This document shows positions 8,180 to 17,369 of a stretch of 64,000 nucleotides of DNA, piece by piece. The DNA is from Clostridium estertheticum subsp. estertheticum (GTDB lineage Bacteria > Bacillota > Clostridia > Clostridiales > Clostridiaceae). A program made the position numbers and the translations under genes. Numbering within the stretch: position 1 is the stretch's first letter; each line of letters begins with the position of its first letter. Where the stretch lies: contig NZ_CP015756.1 in NCBI RefSeq assembly GCF_001877035.1, forward strand, positions 2,967,001-3,031,000. The letters are read 5' to 3'. The notes under the pieces were generated by a model. It saw only the letters and a program-made list of their open reading frames with translations. It searched no databases and had not been told where the DNA came from.

Positions 8180-9007
8180 TTATTCCCTTTTGAGACAATT
8201 TAAACTTGTATGAGCATCACTAACTAATAAAGCTACGTTATCTTCAACATAATCAACATAGCTATTTTTAGATTTAGTAAAATAAACTAGATACTCAATA
8301 TTTCCATTAGGTCCTTTTATTGATGAATAATCAACATTAATAACCTTTACATTAAGGCTTTTAAGTAAATTTAGTACTCCAAGTATTACGTCGATATGGT
8401 CACTAGTTTTTTTAACCACACCTTTTTTATTCACTACACCTATACCTACTTCAAATTGTGGCTTAAGTAATGCCACAACACTACCATCATTTTTCAATAA
8501 ATTTAATAAATTAGGAATAACTTTTTCAAGTGATATAAATGATACATCAATACTTGCAAAATCCGCAAGTTCGCAAATGCTGTCTTTATTTAAATATCTG
8601 ATATTTGTTTTCTCCATAGAAACTACTCGAGAGTCCCCTCTCAATTTATCATCTAGCTGATTTGTTCCAACATCTATCGAGTATACTCTGCATGCTCCAT
8701 GTTGGAGCATGCAGTCTGTAAACCCTCCTGTAGATGCGCCTATATCCATGCAAACCTTATCCTTAAGATCAATCTTAAAGGCATCTATAGCCTTTTGAAG
8801 TTTAAGCCCCCCCCTACTAACATAAGGGATGTCTTTACCAACAAACTCAATACTAGATGTAACATCAATTTTTTTTCCACACTTAGTAGTCCTAATACCA
8901 TCGACAAATATATTTCCAGCAATAATATTTTCCTTTGCTCTTTCTCTTGAAAACAAAATGCCTCTTTCAACCACAATAACATCTAATCTCTCTTTATTTT
9001 CTATCAT
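8180..9007 (-). CDS. tlyA: TlyA-family 16S/23S rRNA 2'-O-methyltransferase
   Basis: An N-terminal S4 RNA-binding domain (about 1-65, SRERAKENIIAGNIFVDG) is joined to an FtsJ-like methyltransferase with SAM motif CMDIGASTGGFTD, plus SIDVSFISLEKVIP and ALLKPQFEVG. The family methylates ribosomal RNA in mycobacteria and is sometimes called a hemolysin. ATG at 9007 has an AAGGAG site at 6 nt; an ATG 18 nt upstream lacks one. It sits between dxs and nadK, its usual neighbours. Confidence 0.93.
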   Translation of the reverse strand: MIENKERLDVIVVERGILFSRERAKENIIAGNIFVDGIRTTKCGKKIDVTSSIEFVGKDIPYVSRGGLKLQKAIDAFKIDLKDKVCMDIGASTGGFTDCMLQHGACRVYSIDVGTNQLDDKLRGDSRVVSMEKTNIRYLNKDSICELADFASIDVSFISLEKVIPNLLNLLKNDGSVVALLKPQFEVGIGVVNKKGVVKKTSDHIDVILGVLNLLKSLNVKVINVDYSSIKGPNGNIEYLVYFTKSKNSYVDYVEDNVALLVSDAHTSLNCLKRE

Positions 9008-9038
9008 AAAAAACTCCTTAATCACTACTAAAATGTCG

Positions 9039-10901
9039 TTAAACTAATTTTAAAATACTATCAAAAATCCCATCCACATCTAGTTTATATAACTTATACA
9101 GTATATCAACTGACCCATGTGGAATAAATTCATCATTAAATCCTAAATTAATTACCTTCGCCTTCTTGTTCAATGAATTCACATATTCTAATACTAAAGA
9201 ACCTAATCCACCATGAACTATATTATCTTCAATAGTAACTAACGAATATTTCTTATCTACAAGATCTAATAATAGTGTTTTATCAATAGGTTTGATAAAA
9301 CATGCATTAACTACAGTAGCTTCTATTCCCATATTCAATAATTTTTCTCTAACTAATATTGCATTTTGTACCATTTTACCTGTAGCTATAAATGCTATTT
9401 TACCACCGCCAAGCAGAGTCTCCCATTTCCCCCGCTGTAAGTCATTAATAGGAGACATTTTAACATTTGGGTTATCTCCACCTCTAGGGTATCTTATAGC
9501 AATTGGATAATCTTGTTTAACTGCAAACGTAAGCATTGTCTTAAGTTCTCCTATACATTTAGGAGCCATAATTGTCATATTGGGAATATGCGATAAATAT
9601 GATAAATCAAATATTCCTTGATGCGTTTCCCCATCTTGTCCAACAATGCCTGCCCTATCAATTGCAAAAATAACAGGTAAATTTTGAATACATACATCAT
9701 GTAAAATTTGGTCATATGCTCGTTGCAAAAATGTAGAGTAAACTGCAAAAATCGGTTTAAGTCCTTGTGAAGCCATCCCTGCAGCCATAGTAACTGCATG
9801 TTGCTCTGCAATACCCACATCGAAAAATCTATTGTTGAATTTTTTTGAAAACGATTCTAGCCCTGTGCCTTCAGGCATTGCCGCCGTTATTGCCACTATA
9901 TTTTTATTTTCCTTTGCTAGAGTTACAATCTGATCCCCAAATGCCTCAGAATAACTTTCCTTGTGACTACTACATAATTCTCCATTTGATGGATTAAATG
10001 GACCCACACCATGAAATTTATTTGGCTGCTCTTCAGCAAATTTATAACCCTTGCCTTTTTTAGTTATTACATGGATAATCACAGGTCCATCTGTTTTTTT
10101 TGCAAGTTTTAAGACCTTACTTACCTCTTTAATATCATGTCCATCTATGGGTCCTAAATAAGTTATACCCATATTTTCAAACAACATTCCCGGAACCACT
10201 ACCTGTTTAATTCCGTTTTTTATCTTTTGAATTGAATTAATCATTCCATCACCTACATTAGGTATCTTTCTAAGCGTAGAATTTATTTCTTTTTTAATTC
10301 TATTATAAGTTGGGTCAATCCTAAATTGACTTAGATATTTGGACATGCCTCCCACATTTTTAGAAATAGACATTTGGTTATCATTTAGCACAATAATCAT
10401 TTTAGTTTTTCTAAATCCTATATCGTTTAATGCCTCAAAAGACATACCACCCGTAAGAGCCCCATCACCTATAACTGAAATAACATTATAGTCTCCCTTT
10501 TGTAAATCACGAGCCCTTGCAATGCCAGCCCCTGCTGAAATAGAAGTACTACTATGTCCGGCTTCAAATACATCATATTTACTTTCTTCTCTTTTCGGAA
10601 AGCCACTTAATCCACCATAATTTCTAAGTAGATCAAATTTATCTTTTCTTCCCGTAAGAATTTTATGTACATATGATTGGTGTCCTACATCCCATATTAA
10701 TTTATCTTTATCCAAATCAAAAACATTATATAAGCTTAATGTTAATTCCACTACGCCCAAATTAGAAGCTAGATGTCCTCCCGTTTTAGAGACTTTTTCA
10801 ACTAAAAAGTGTCTAATTTCCTTTGCAAAGTCATTCAACTCTTGTATAGTCATTTTTTTTATATCATTTATATCATTAAAATTATCTAGTATTTTACTCA
10901 T
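9039..10901 (-). CDS. dxs: 1-deoxy-D-xylulose-5-phosphate synthase
   Basis: This is the first enzyme of the MEP isoprenoid pathway: pyruvate plus glyceraldehyde-3-phosphate to DXP, thiamine-PP dependent. It has the TPP motif [16 protein letters not shown], the transketolase-type segment [15 protein letters not shown], and [17 protein letters not shown]. The frame allows a start at 10940, but ATG at 10901 (MSKILDN) has the AGAGGAT site and gives 620 aa, the usual length. It lies directly between ispA and tlyA. Confidence 0.97.
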   Translation of the reverse strand: MSKILDNFNDINDIKKMTIQELNDFAKEIRHFLVEKVSKTGGHLASNLGVVELTLSLYNVFDLDKDKLIWDVGHQSYVHKILTGRKDKFDLLRNYGGLSGFPKREESKYDVFEAGHSSTSISAGAGIARARDLQKGDYNVISVIGDGALTGGMSFEALNDIGFRKTKMIIVLNDNQMSISKNVGGMSKYLSQFRIDPTYNRIKKEINSTLRKIPNVGDGMINSIQKIKNGIKQVVVPGMLFENMGITYLGPIDGHDIKEVSKVLKLAKKTDGPVIIHVITKKGKGYKFAEEQPNKFHGVGPFNPSNGELCSSHKESYSEAFGDQIVTLAKENKNIVAITAAMPEGTGLESFSKKFNNRFFDVGIAEQHAVTMAAGMASQGLKPIFAVYSTFLQRAYDQILHDVCIQNLPVIFAIDRAGIVGQDGETHQGIFDLSYLSHIPNMTIMAPKCIGELKTMLTFAVKQDYPIAIRYPRGGDNPNVKMSPINDLQRGKWETLLGGGKIAFIATGKMVQNAILVREKLLNMGIEATVVNACFIKPIDKTLLLDLVDKKYSLVTIEDNIVHGGLGSLVLEYVNSLNKKAKVINLGFNDEFIPHGSVDILYKLYKLDVDGIFDSILKLV

Positions 10902-11055
10902 ATATCTATCCTCTTTTATAAAATATATTATTTCACCCACATTTATGGAAATATTATATCATATAATATTATTTAATTCAAAAGCTATTTCGACTATAAA
11001 ACCCATTTAATGACATCCAAAAGATACTTAATAATTTAAAATAGTTGTTTTATTT

Positions 11056-11925
11056 TTAATATTCCCTTCTCAATAAAGATTCCGTAATTTCTTCTAAATA
11101 TTTAGTGTTCACCTTAATTTGTTTTAATATCTTAAAACACTCCTGAGTTAAATCATTACACTTTTGCTTGCATTTTTCTAAACCATACATTGTTATAAAA
11201 GTAGTTTTATTATTAAATTCATCGCTTTTTGTATTCTTTCCTAGAATAGCAACATCTCCAATTACATCTAATATATCATCCTTTATTTGAAATGCTAAAC
11301 CTAATTTATCACCATACTCTTTTAAATAACATAAATCAGTCTCATCAGCATTTCCAAGGGTTGCACCACATACTACCGCCGCTTTTATTAGTTCCCCCGT
11401 TTTGTTTTTATGCATATACAGTAATTTTTCTTCTGATATTTTCATTCCTTCACTTAAGATATCACAAATTTGCCCAGCTATCATACCCTCTGCCCCAGAA
11501 GCTTTTGCTATAATATTACTTGCCTTAATTGTGTTTAAATTTCCATCTAAACATTGATCTAGCATTATTACCATAGCCTCATTTAATAACCCATCCCCTG
11601 CTAGGACCGCAATCGCCTCTCCATAAATCTTATGATTTGTAGGTTTTCCACGACGTAAATCATCATTATCCATACAAGGCAAATCATCATGAATAAGTGA
11701 GTATGTATGAATCATTTCAAGGGCCGCAGCAAAAGGTAATATATCTCTATAATCCTCCTTATACATACCATATGTAAGAAGCATTAAAATTGGTCTAACT
11801 CTTTTTCCTCCGACTTTTATACTGTAACTCATTGCCTCAAAGTTTTTACTATTCTTTTCAGACTTACCTTTAAAATAATCATCTATCCATTTTTCTACAG
11901 ACTCTCTAAGCAATTGTATATTCAT
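11056..11925 (-). CDS. ispA: Farnesyl/geranyl diphosphate synthase
   Basis: This trans-prenyl synthase has both aspartate-rich motifs: the first in LIHDDLPCMDNDDLRRGK, the second in GLAFQIKDDILD. It condenses IPP with DMAPP or GPP. ATG at 11925 (MNIQLL) is preceded by AGAAGG at good spacing, giving 289 aa. The order xseA-xseB-ispA-dxs is conserved and links isoprenoid supply in one operon. Confidence 0.96.
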   Translation of the reverse strand: MNIQLLRESVEKWIDDYFKGKSEKNSKNFEAMSYSIKVGGKRVRPILMLLTYGMYKEDYRDILPFAAALEMIHTYSLIHDDLPCMDNDDLRRGKPTNHKIYGEAIAVLAGDGLLNEAMVIMLDQCLDGNLNTIKASNIIAKASGAEGMIAGQICDILSEGMKISEEKLLYMHKNKTGELIKAAVVCGATLGNADETDLCYLKEYGDKLGLAFQIKDDILDVIGDVAILGKNTKSDEFNNKTTFITMYGLEKCKQKCNDLTQECFKILKQIKVNTKYLEEITESLLRREY

Positions 11926-11982
11926 TTTATCCCTTCTTTCCATTATAATTATTAATTCACCTTCGGATACTTAATTCTTAAT

Positions 11983-12204
11983 CTATTCCACATGAGGCGT
12001 AAAATCTTTTTCGCCCTCATCAGTTAATATTTTTATTTTACCTTCTGTGTCATTGAGAATTTTATACAAATTGTTGCATATCTTGACGCCTTCCTCATAA
12101 TTTACCATTGTCCCTTCTAGTGTTATTTCATTTGAATCCATCACTTCTACAATTTTTTCAAGCCTTTCCATCATTGTTTCATAAGATTCTTTTTTCTTTG
12201 CCAT
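11983..12204 (-). CDS. xseB: Exodeoxyribonuclease VII small subunit
   Basis: The 73-aa protein has the family core YETMMERLEKIVEVMDSNEITLEGTM..YEEGVKLC-like pattern, helical throughout. It binds XseA to form ExoVII, which degrades single-stranded DNA to oligonucleotides. Its ATG overlaps the last base of the xseA stop, so the pair is coupled. Confidence 0.95.
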   Translation of the reverse strand: MAKKKESYETMMERLEKIVEVMDSNEITLEGTMVNYEEGVKICNNLYKILNDTEGKIKILTDEGEKDFTPHVE

Positions 12205-13409
12205 TATAACTCCTCCAAATTGCTTATATTAAATCTAGCAGTGCCATCCTTTAATATAATCTTTACATCTTTAATATTTCTTAAAATACTAATTTCACTA
12301 ATAACCTCATTTTCATGGGTTTGAAGTACGGCATACCCCCTGTTTAATACATTTAAAGGGTTATGTGCGTTCATTAGAGCATTCAACTTTGAAAGTTTCT
12401 GCTTTTCCATTGAAATTTTTGCATTAAATTTATAATTTAAATTTTCTCTTAAGTTATCTATATGCGTATATTGGTTAACTATAAAATTCAATGGATTATT
12501 TACTTTCAAAGTTTTACTTAGTAAATTAATTTTATTATATTCCTTAGTAAACTTAAATTCCACAGATCTTAACAAAAGTTCCCTAAGAGATTTAATTTCA
12601 TTATTTAAATCTTTTAAATTTCTCACTGCTATTTCTGCAGCGGAGGATGGCGTTGGAGCTCTATGGTCACAAACAAAATCTGCTATAGTAAAATCAGTTT
12701 CATGACCAATACCAGTAATTATAGGGATCTTAGAATTATATATTGCATAAGCTAAATTTTCTTCATTGAATGCCCATAGTTCCTCAATTGAGCCTCCTCC
12801 TCTTGCAACAATAATTAAATCTACATTTTTGGAGTCATTGAAATATTTTATACCTTGTTCAATTTCAGAACTAGCACTTACTCCTTGAACAAGAGTCGGA
12901 TATATTAACATGTTAACATTAGCATTACGTCTTGTTGCAACATTAATAATATCTTTAACAGCAGCACCTGTTTGTGATGTAACTATACCTATTCTCCTAG
13001 GAAATGATGGTATGATTTTTTTGTGTTCTTCATCAAACAATCCTAATTTCTGTAACTTCTCTTTTAAATTTTGAAAAGCTAAAAACAATTGCCCTTCTCC
13101 ATCCGTCTCCATAGAGTCACAATAAACTTGATATGCACCACCCTTTTCATAAACCGAAACTCGCCCTCTAATTATAACATTCATACCATCCCTGGGTATA
13201 ATAACAAGCTTTTGAGCCTGTGATTTAAACATTACACAATTTACTTTTCCAAATTCGTCTTTTAATGAGAAGTATATATGTCCACTACTATGTAATTTTA
13301 CATTAGACAATTCTCCTTTAACATTAGCATTATTTAATATAAAATCACTATCTATTACTTTTTTAATATACCCGTTAAGGGCAGTTACTGTTATTACTTT
13401 AATAAACAT
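12204..13409 (-). CDS. xseA: Exodeoxyribonuclease VII large subunit
   Basis: It has an N-terminal OB-fold (about 1-100), then the catalytic core with IGIVTSQTGAAVKDI, IIVARGGGSIEELWAFNEE and GIGHETDFTIADFV, and a C-terminal coiled coil. ATG at 13409 (MFIKVITVTALNGYIKK) has a GGAGGG site, giving 401 aa; it overlaps the 3' end of folD by 11 nt. Confidence 0.96.
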   Translation of the reverse strand: MFIKVITVTALNGYIKKVIDSDFILNNANVKGELSNVKLHSSGHIYFSLKDEFGKVNCVMFKSQAQKLVIIPRDGMNVIIRGRVSVYEKGGAYQVYCDSMETDGEGQLFLAFQNLKEKLQKLGLFDEEHKKIIPSFPRRIGIVTSQTGAAVKDIINVATRRNANVNMLIYPTLVQGVSASSEIEQGIKYFNDSKNVDLIIVARGGGSIEELWAFNEENLAYAIYNSKIPIITGIGHETDFTIADFVCDHRAPTPSSAAEIAVRNLKDLNNEIKSLRELLLRSVEFKFTKEYNKINLLSKTLKVNNPLNFIVNQYTHIDNLRENLNYKFNAKISMEKQKLSKLNALMNAHNPLNVLNRGYAVLQTHENEVISEISILRNIKDVKIILKDGTARFNISNLEEL

Positions 13410-14247
13410 TATCCCTCCACGAAGCGCAAGCATTTTTTATTAGCATCGTTGTAGTCATTAGTCCCGTTCCACCTGGAACTGGGGTAACAAAACTTGCATG
13501 ATTAATAACATCGTCAAAATTTACATCTCCAGTAATTTTATCATCTATCATTGTAGTTCCAACATCTATAACAATTGCTCCCTTCTTAATAAATTCACTT
13601 GTCACAAAGCCTGGTTTACCAATAGCCGCAACTATTATATCTGCAGTTTTACAAACTTCTTTCAAATTCGTTGTTTTTGAATGACATATAGTTACGGTTG
13701 CATCTTCATTTAATAACAATTGAGCTACCGGTTTTCCAACAATATTGCTTCTACCAATAACAACTGCATGTTTGCCTTTAATATTACATCCCGTATTTTT
13801 AATCATTTCAATAACCCCTAATGCAGTACAAGGAATAAAGCTTTTATCCCCCTTATAAAATCTACCCATATTTACATCTGTTAATCCATCAATATCCTTT
13901 TTATATGAGATTTTAGAAGTGATTTCTTTCTCATTTAGGTTTTTAGGTAAAGGCAATTGAATTATTATTCCATCTACGCTATTATCCTCATTGAATTTTT
14001 CTATAATATCTATGATATCCTTTTGACTTATATCTTGCTCTAATTGAGTACAAGCGTATGAAATTCCTAATTTATTGCACAAGTTATTTTGACTTCTTAC
14101 ATATGATAAAGAACCTCCATCAGAGCCTACCAATATAGTTTTAATTGATGGTGCTCTAAGCCCCCTATCAACGCCATCTTTTATGATATTTTTAATCTCA
14201 TCTCTGTAAGTCTCAACTATTAACTTACCATTAACTCTAATTCCCAT
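13399..14247 (-). CDS. folD: FolD, methylene-THF dehydrogenase (cyclohydrolase function doubtful)
   Basis: The 282-aa protein has the FolD motifs DGIIIQLPLPK, DIDGLTDVN, VVIGRSNIVGKPVAQLLL and PVPGGTGLMT. The YxxxK catalytic motif reads YVRSQ: Y49 is kept but the expected Lys is Gln53. In well-studied FolD enzymes that Lys is needed for cyclohydrolase activity while dehydrogenase activity can remain without it. PGGTGLMT also differs from the usual PGGVGPMT. A separate cyclohydrolase (FchA) would be expected elsewhere in the genome. It begins the xseA-xseB-ispA-dxs run. Confidence 0.95.
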   Translation of the reverse strand: MGIRVNGKLIVETYRDEIKNIIKDGVDRGLRAPSIKTILVGSDGGSLSYVRSQNNLCNKLGISYACTQLEQDISQKDIIDIIEKFNEDNSVDGIIIQLPLPKNLNEKEITSKISYKKDIDGLTDVNMGRFYKGDKSFIPCTALGVIEMIKNTGCNIKGKHAVVIGRSNIVGKPVAQLLLNEDATVTICHSKTTNLKEVCKTADIIVAAIGKPGFVTSEFIKKGAIVIDVGTTMIDDKITGDVNFDDVINHASFVTPVPGGTGLMTTTMLIKNACASWRDNVY

Positions 14248-14374
14248 ATTCTTCTCTCCTTTTATACATTTTAAAATATTAACTAGTACCAGAATATTTT
14301 AACATAATTTTAATTGTTTTTTTTAAAAATAAAAAACTAATCAAATATACACCCTCAGATCTTGCATTACAAAG

Positions 14375-14418
14375 CCAATTTAACAGCTAATAGTTAGTAC
14401 TATCAGATGTTAAATTGG
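14375..14418. repeat. Inverted repeat between nusB and folD
   Basis: CCAATTTAACA (14375-14385) and TGTTAAATTGG (14408-14418) form an 11-bp perfect stem with a 22-nt loop. No T-tract follows on either strand, so a simple terminator is unlikely. An RNA leader or protein site is possible. Confidence 0.5.
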
Positions 14419-14484
14419 TTAAGTAAGTCGCAATGTAGGCTAGTATACTGACTAGTTATCTTATTACTATTACTATATAATATT

Positions 14485-14880
14485 TTAAATCATCTTCGCG
14501 AGTATTCCATTTATAAATGCTGGAGAACTATCCTCACCATATTTCTTTGCTAGTTCTATTCCCTCATTTACAGAAACCCTATTAGGTATTTCTTCCTCAT
14601 ATAATATTTCATATGTACTTATTCTTAATATAGCCAAATTCATTTTTGATAACCTAGCAAGCTTCCATTTAATTAAATATTTTTCAATGTTTTTATCAAT
14701 ATCTTTACCATTTTCGTGAATACCAGCTAACACCTTCGTGATATATGACATATCAAGGTCATTTAAATCAACATCGGTGTTCTCTTTAAAATTCTCAATT
14801 ATATCCTCATATTTTTCTTTGTTTATTGACATTTCAAAAAGTAATTTCATTGCTGTTTCTCTCGACTTTCTTCTATTCAT
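14485..14880 (-). CDS. nusB: NusB transcription antitermination factor
   Basis: The all-helical NusB protein opens with MNRRKSRETAMKLLFEM and ends with ANGISVNEGIELAKKYG-like sequence (RVSVNEGIELAKKYGEDSSPAFINGIL). It binds boxA RNA with NusE for rRNA operon antitermination. ATG at 14880 is preferred: the upstream part of the frame contains the ribosome binding site. It follows asp23 as in many clostridia. Confidence 0.96.
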   Translation of the reverse strand: MNRRKSRETAMKLLFEMSINKEKYEDIIENFKENTDVDLNDLDMSYITKVLAGIHENGKDIDKNIEKYLIKWKLARLSKMNLAILRISTYEILYEEEIPNRVSVNEGIELAKKYGEDSSPAFINGILAKMI

Positions 14881-14941
14881 TAGTAATCCTCCTAATTTTT
14901 CCATACTATATTATACCTTATCATAAGAATAACAAACATAT

Positions 14942-14976
14942 AAATAAACACCCTCCGGTTAGAGAGGGTGTTTATT
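14942..14976 (-). terminator. asp23 terminator
   Basis: AAATAAACACCCTC and GAGGGTGTTTATT form a 13-bp stem immediately after the asp23 stop. The A/T ends of the stem serve as the U-tract in either direction. Confidence 0.75.
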
Positions 14977-14977
14977 A

Positions 14978-15367
14978 CTATGCTTCTATTTCCTCAAGCT
15001 TTTCTGTTTTAGGTAATACAACATTTTGAACATACACATTTACTGCTGATACTACTAGTCCTGTCATAAGCTCTACGGATTTTTTAACATTTATTTGTGC
15101 TTTTTCAGTTACTTCTGGAATTTTAATACCATATTCAACTACAACGTGTAAATCAATTATTGCACTATTTTCTCCAACATTGACTTTAACGCCTTTAGAT
15201 AAATTTTTCTTTCCACTTAATATTTGAGTTATTCCACCAACAAGACTTGCACTCATTCCAACAATCCCCTGTATTTCAGCAACAGCGAGTCCCGCTATAA
15301 CACTAACTACATCCTCAGATATTTTAACAACACCCATTTCAGTTTCATTTAAAATTTTATCTTCCAT
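14978..15367 (-). CDS. Asp23/Gls24 family envelope stress protein (AmaP-linked type)
   Basis: The 129-aa protein matches the Asp23 pattern: GVVKISEDVVSVIAGLAVAEIQGI near the start, VNVGENSAIIDLHVVVEYGIKIPEV, and a C-terminal VNVYVQNV. Family members coat the inner membrane face and take part in envelope homeostasis. In clostridia this copy lies between spoIIIAH and nusB, as here. Confidence 0.93.
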   Translation of the reverse strand: MEDKILNETEMGVVKISEDVVSVIAGLAVAEIQGIVGMSASLVGGITQILSGKKNLSKGVKVNVGENSAIIDLHVVVEYGIKIPEVTEKAQINVKKSVELMTGLVVSAVNVYVQNVVLPKTEKLEEIEA

Positions 15368-15448
15368 AGTAATACCCCCTTATTTAACTTAGGTAAAACA
15401 TGATAATGCTATATTTATTATAGCAGATAAATATTTCTTTTACAAATA

Positions 15449-15961
15449 TTATTGTTTAATCTTAACTTCAATTTTTTCTAGTTTTGTTTTACTCATGACA
15501 ATATCTTTAATGCTTCGAAGCTGTTCATCTGTAAGTTGTTTTTTATCAGTTTTAATTACTACTTGTACTTTGTCATTAACTATACTACACATTGATTCTT
15601 CAAACCCTTGAGCTTTTAATGCTAGTTCGATGTCTGATTGGTTCTGAGCTGCCATCGATATGTTTAAGTATTGCTTAGATGCAACTTTCTTTTGATCTGT
15701 TGGAGTATTGGCATCATCAATTAAAGTTTTAATAGTTTGAAGCGTTTTGTCATTGTCTTGATTTCTTGATAATTTTGCTTCTACAAAATAAGTCGAAGCA
15801 GTTGAAGCAGTTTTGGTGTCTTTTAAAGATATTGCACTTTTCTCATTGCTAAAATCACTGTCATTTACATACAATGGACCATTTACCTTCGTTGCAAGAT
15901 ACCCTGCAAACACAATAAGCACTACCAACGTAACAATTATACCTGACTGTTTTTTATTCAT
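15449..15961 (-). CDS. spoIIIAH: SpoIIIAH, ring component of the sporulation feeding channel
   Basis: One N-terminal membrane span (about 8-24, SGIIVTLVVLIVFAGYLA) precedes a YscJ/FliF-like ring-building domain at the C-terminus. SpoIIIAH on the mother-cell side pairs with forespore SpoIIQ, forming the channel across the engulfment space. The start at 15961 has a GGGGGG site. It is the last spoIIIA gene. Confidence 0.95.
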   Translation of the reverse strand: MNKKQSGIIVTLVVLIVFAGYLATKVNGPLYVNDSDFSNEKSAISLKDTKTASTASTYFVEAKLSRNQDNDKTLQTIKTLIDDANTPTDQKKVASKQYLNISMAAQNQSDIELALKAQGFEESMCSIVNDKVQVVIKTDKKQLTDEQLRSIKDIVMSKTKLEKIEVKIKQ

Positions 15962-15999
15962 AATATTTCCCCCCATCTGCCTTTCTAAGAAATTATATG

Positions 16000-16662
16000 C
16001 TACTTATTCATAGGATATACATTAACTTTGTTCTCAGGCAAATTAAATAAATTAATCACTGCCTGTCTAATCCTAAGTTCTGTAATTTTCACACCTGATC
16101 CTTCTGCCACTACACATACGCCAGTAATAATTGGCTTTATTTTTTTTACAATTAACGGTTCATTCGCGCTCCCGTTATTCTCCATAACTACAGTGCTCCC
16201 ATTATTATCTTGAGTTATATTTCTTGTTCCACCAGCTTTATCATCTTCTTTTGTAACACTTTTAGAATCATTAACATTTACTGCAGGGACACTTTCCTCT
16301 CCACTCTCAAAGTAGATCATCACTTGTACCTTTCCAACCCCTTCCATCCCTTCAAGGGTTAATTTAAGTTTACTTTCTAGTTGTGCTTCATAATCATTCA
16401 CTGCAGCCGTGTTGGTTACCTTCGCAGTTGCATTTTTCTGTGTTTCTGTATCTATTGTAGTCTGTGCAGTTGAAGTTGGCTTTGATGACTTAAATGAACT
16501 GCTTGCTAATACTATTACAACTGCCACTAAAATCAGTAATACTATATTTCCTAATAGTTTATCAGACTTTTTGCTTTTGTCATTTTTGCTACTTTCATTA
16601 CCTCTATTAATTTTTGTTTTAATAAACTCAGTAAATTTACTAAGTAAATTATCATTGTTCAT
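16000..16662 (-). CDS. spoIIIAG: SpoIIIAG, engulfment-channel ring protein
   Basis: The 220-aa protein has a membrane span near residues 36-52 (LLGNIVLLILVAVVIVLA). A periplasmic-side domain follows, with KLTLEGMEGVGKVQVMIYFES and GVCVVAEGSGVKITELRIRQAV, typical of SpoIIIAG. It assembles a large ring in the mother-cell outer forespore membrane. Confidence 0.95.
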   Translation of the reverse strand: MNNDNLLSKFTEFIKTKINRGNESSKNDKSKKSDKLLGNIVLLILVAVVIVLASSSFKSSKPTSTAQTTIDTETQKNATAKVTNTAAVNDYEAQLESKLKLTLEGMEGVGKVQVMIYFESGEESVPAVNVNDSKSVTKEDDKAGGTRNITQDNNGSTVVMENNGSANEPLIVKKIKPIITGVCVVAEGSGVKITELRIRQAVINLFNLPENKVNVYPMNK

Positions 16663-16711
16663 AGAAATCCCCCTCTTTTCTTATTTATATATCAATTAAT
16701 AATCATGTGTT

Positions 16712-17305
16712 TTATGAATTTACTTTATAAACAGTTATAACATCATCAGATATTTTAAGTTTATTACTTAAAAACTTCTTTATCTGTTTCCCTTGAGTGT
16801 TTGTTAAAACATTGTTATTAGAAGCATCCACACTTTGTGTATCAATTTTTATACTTTTAATACTTTGAACCCCGCTATCAACAACATCAATTTTTACCCT
16901 ATTAATATTGAAAACTCCATTTTTACTATCATAAACAACATCGACATCAGCATTGTACTTGTTTTCTGGATAGGTCTGCTCTAAATTTGTAATACACTCT
17001 TTTTGTAAATTTTTTTTAAAATTTTCTGTTGTATTTACTATATTAATATCTTTATATTTCTTCATGTCTGAAGGCTGAGTGCTTCCCTCAATGTAACTTG
17101 TTGCTTTATTAGAATAAGAATTCAAATCAAAGTTCTTATCAAAGATTTTTATTATAGGCTTTATTATTACAACAATCAACATTAAACCCAATACAAATTT
17201 TGCATATTTTTTCATGTTATTGTCTGGCAAAATCATCTCTACAGCAGTAATAAAAAATATAGCTATAGTAATATTTGTTACCCAGACTTTTAATAGTTCA
17301 ATCAA
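16712..17305 (-). CDS. spoIIIAF: SpoIIIAF
   Basis: Two membrane spans at the N-terminus (about 8-24 and 36-52) include FVLGLMLIVVIIKPIIKIF, the family hallmark. A soluble C-terminal ring-like domain follows. It is part of the SpoIIIA-SpoIIQ complex in the mother cell. Confidence 0.93.
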   Translation of the reverse strand: MIELLKVWVTNITIAIFFITAVEMILPDNNMKKYAKFVLGLMLIVVIIKPIIKIFDKNFDLNSYSNKATSYIEGSTQPSDMKKYKDINIVNTTENFKKNLQKECITNLEQTYPENKYNADVDVVYDSKNGVFNINRVKIDVVDSGVQSIKSIKIDTQSVDASNNNVLTNTQGKQIKKFLSNKLKISDDVITVYKVNS

Positions 17306-17369
17306 ATTACCACCACCTCCTTTATGATTAGAATCAAATTCACCATATAAGTATAATATATGGTAATTA

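Noticed and set aside
8785-8982. 65-codon minus-strand frame inside tlyA
   Set aside because: Shadow of the S4 domain region in another frame; tlyA itself is complete.
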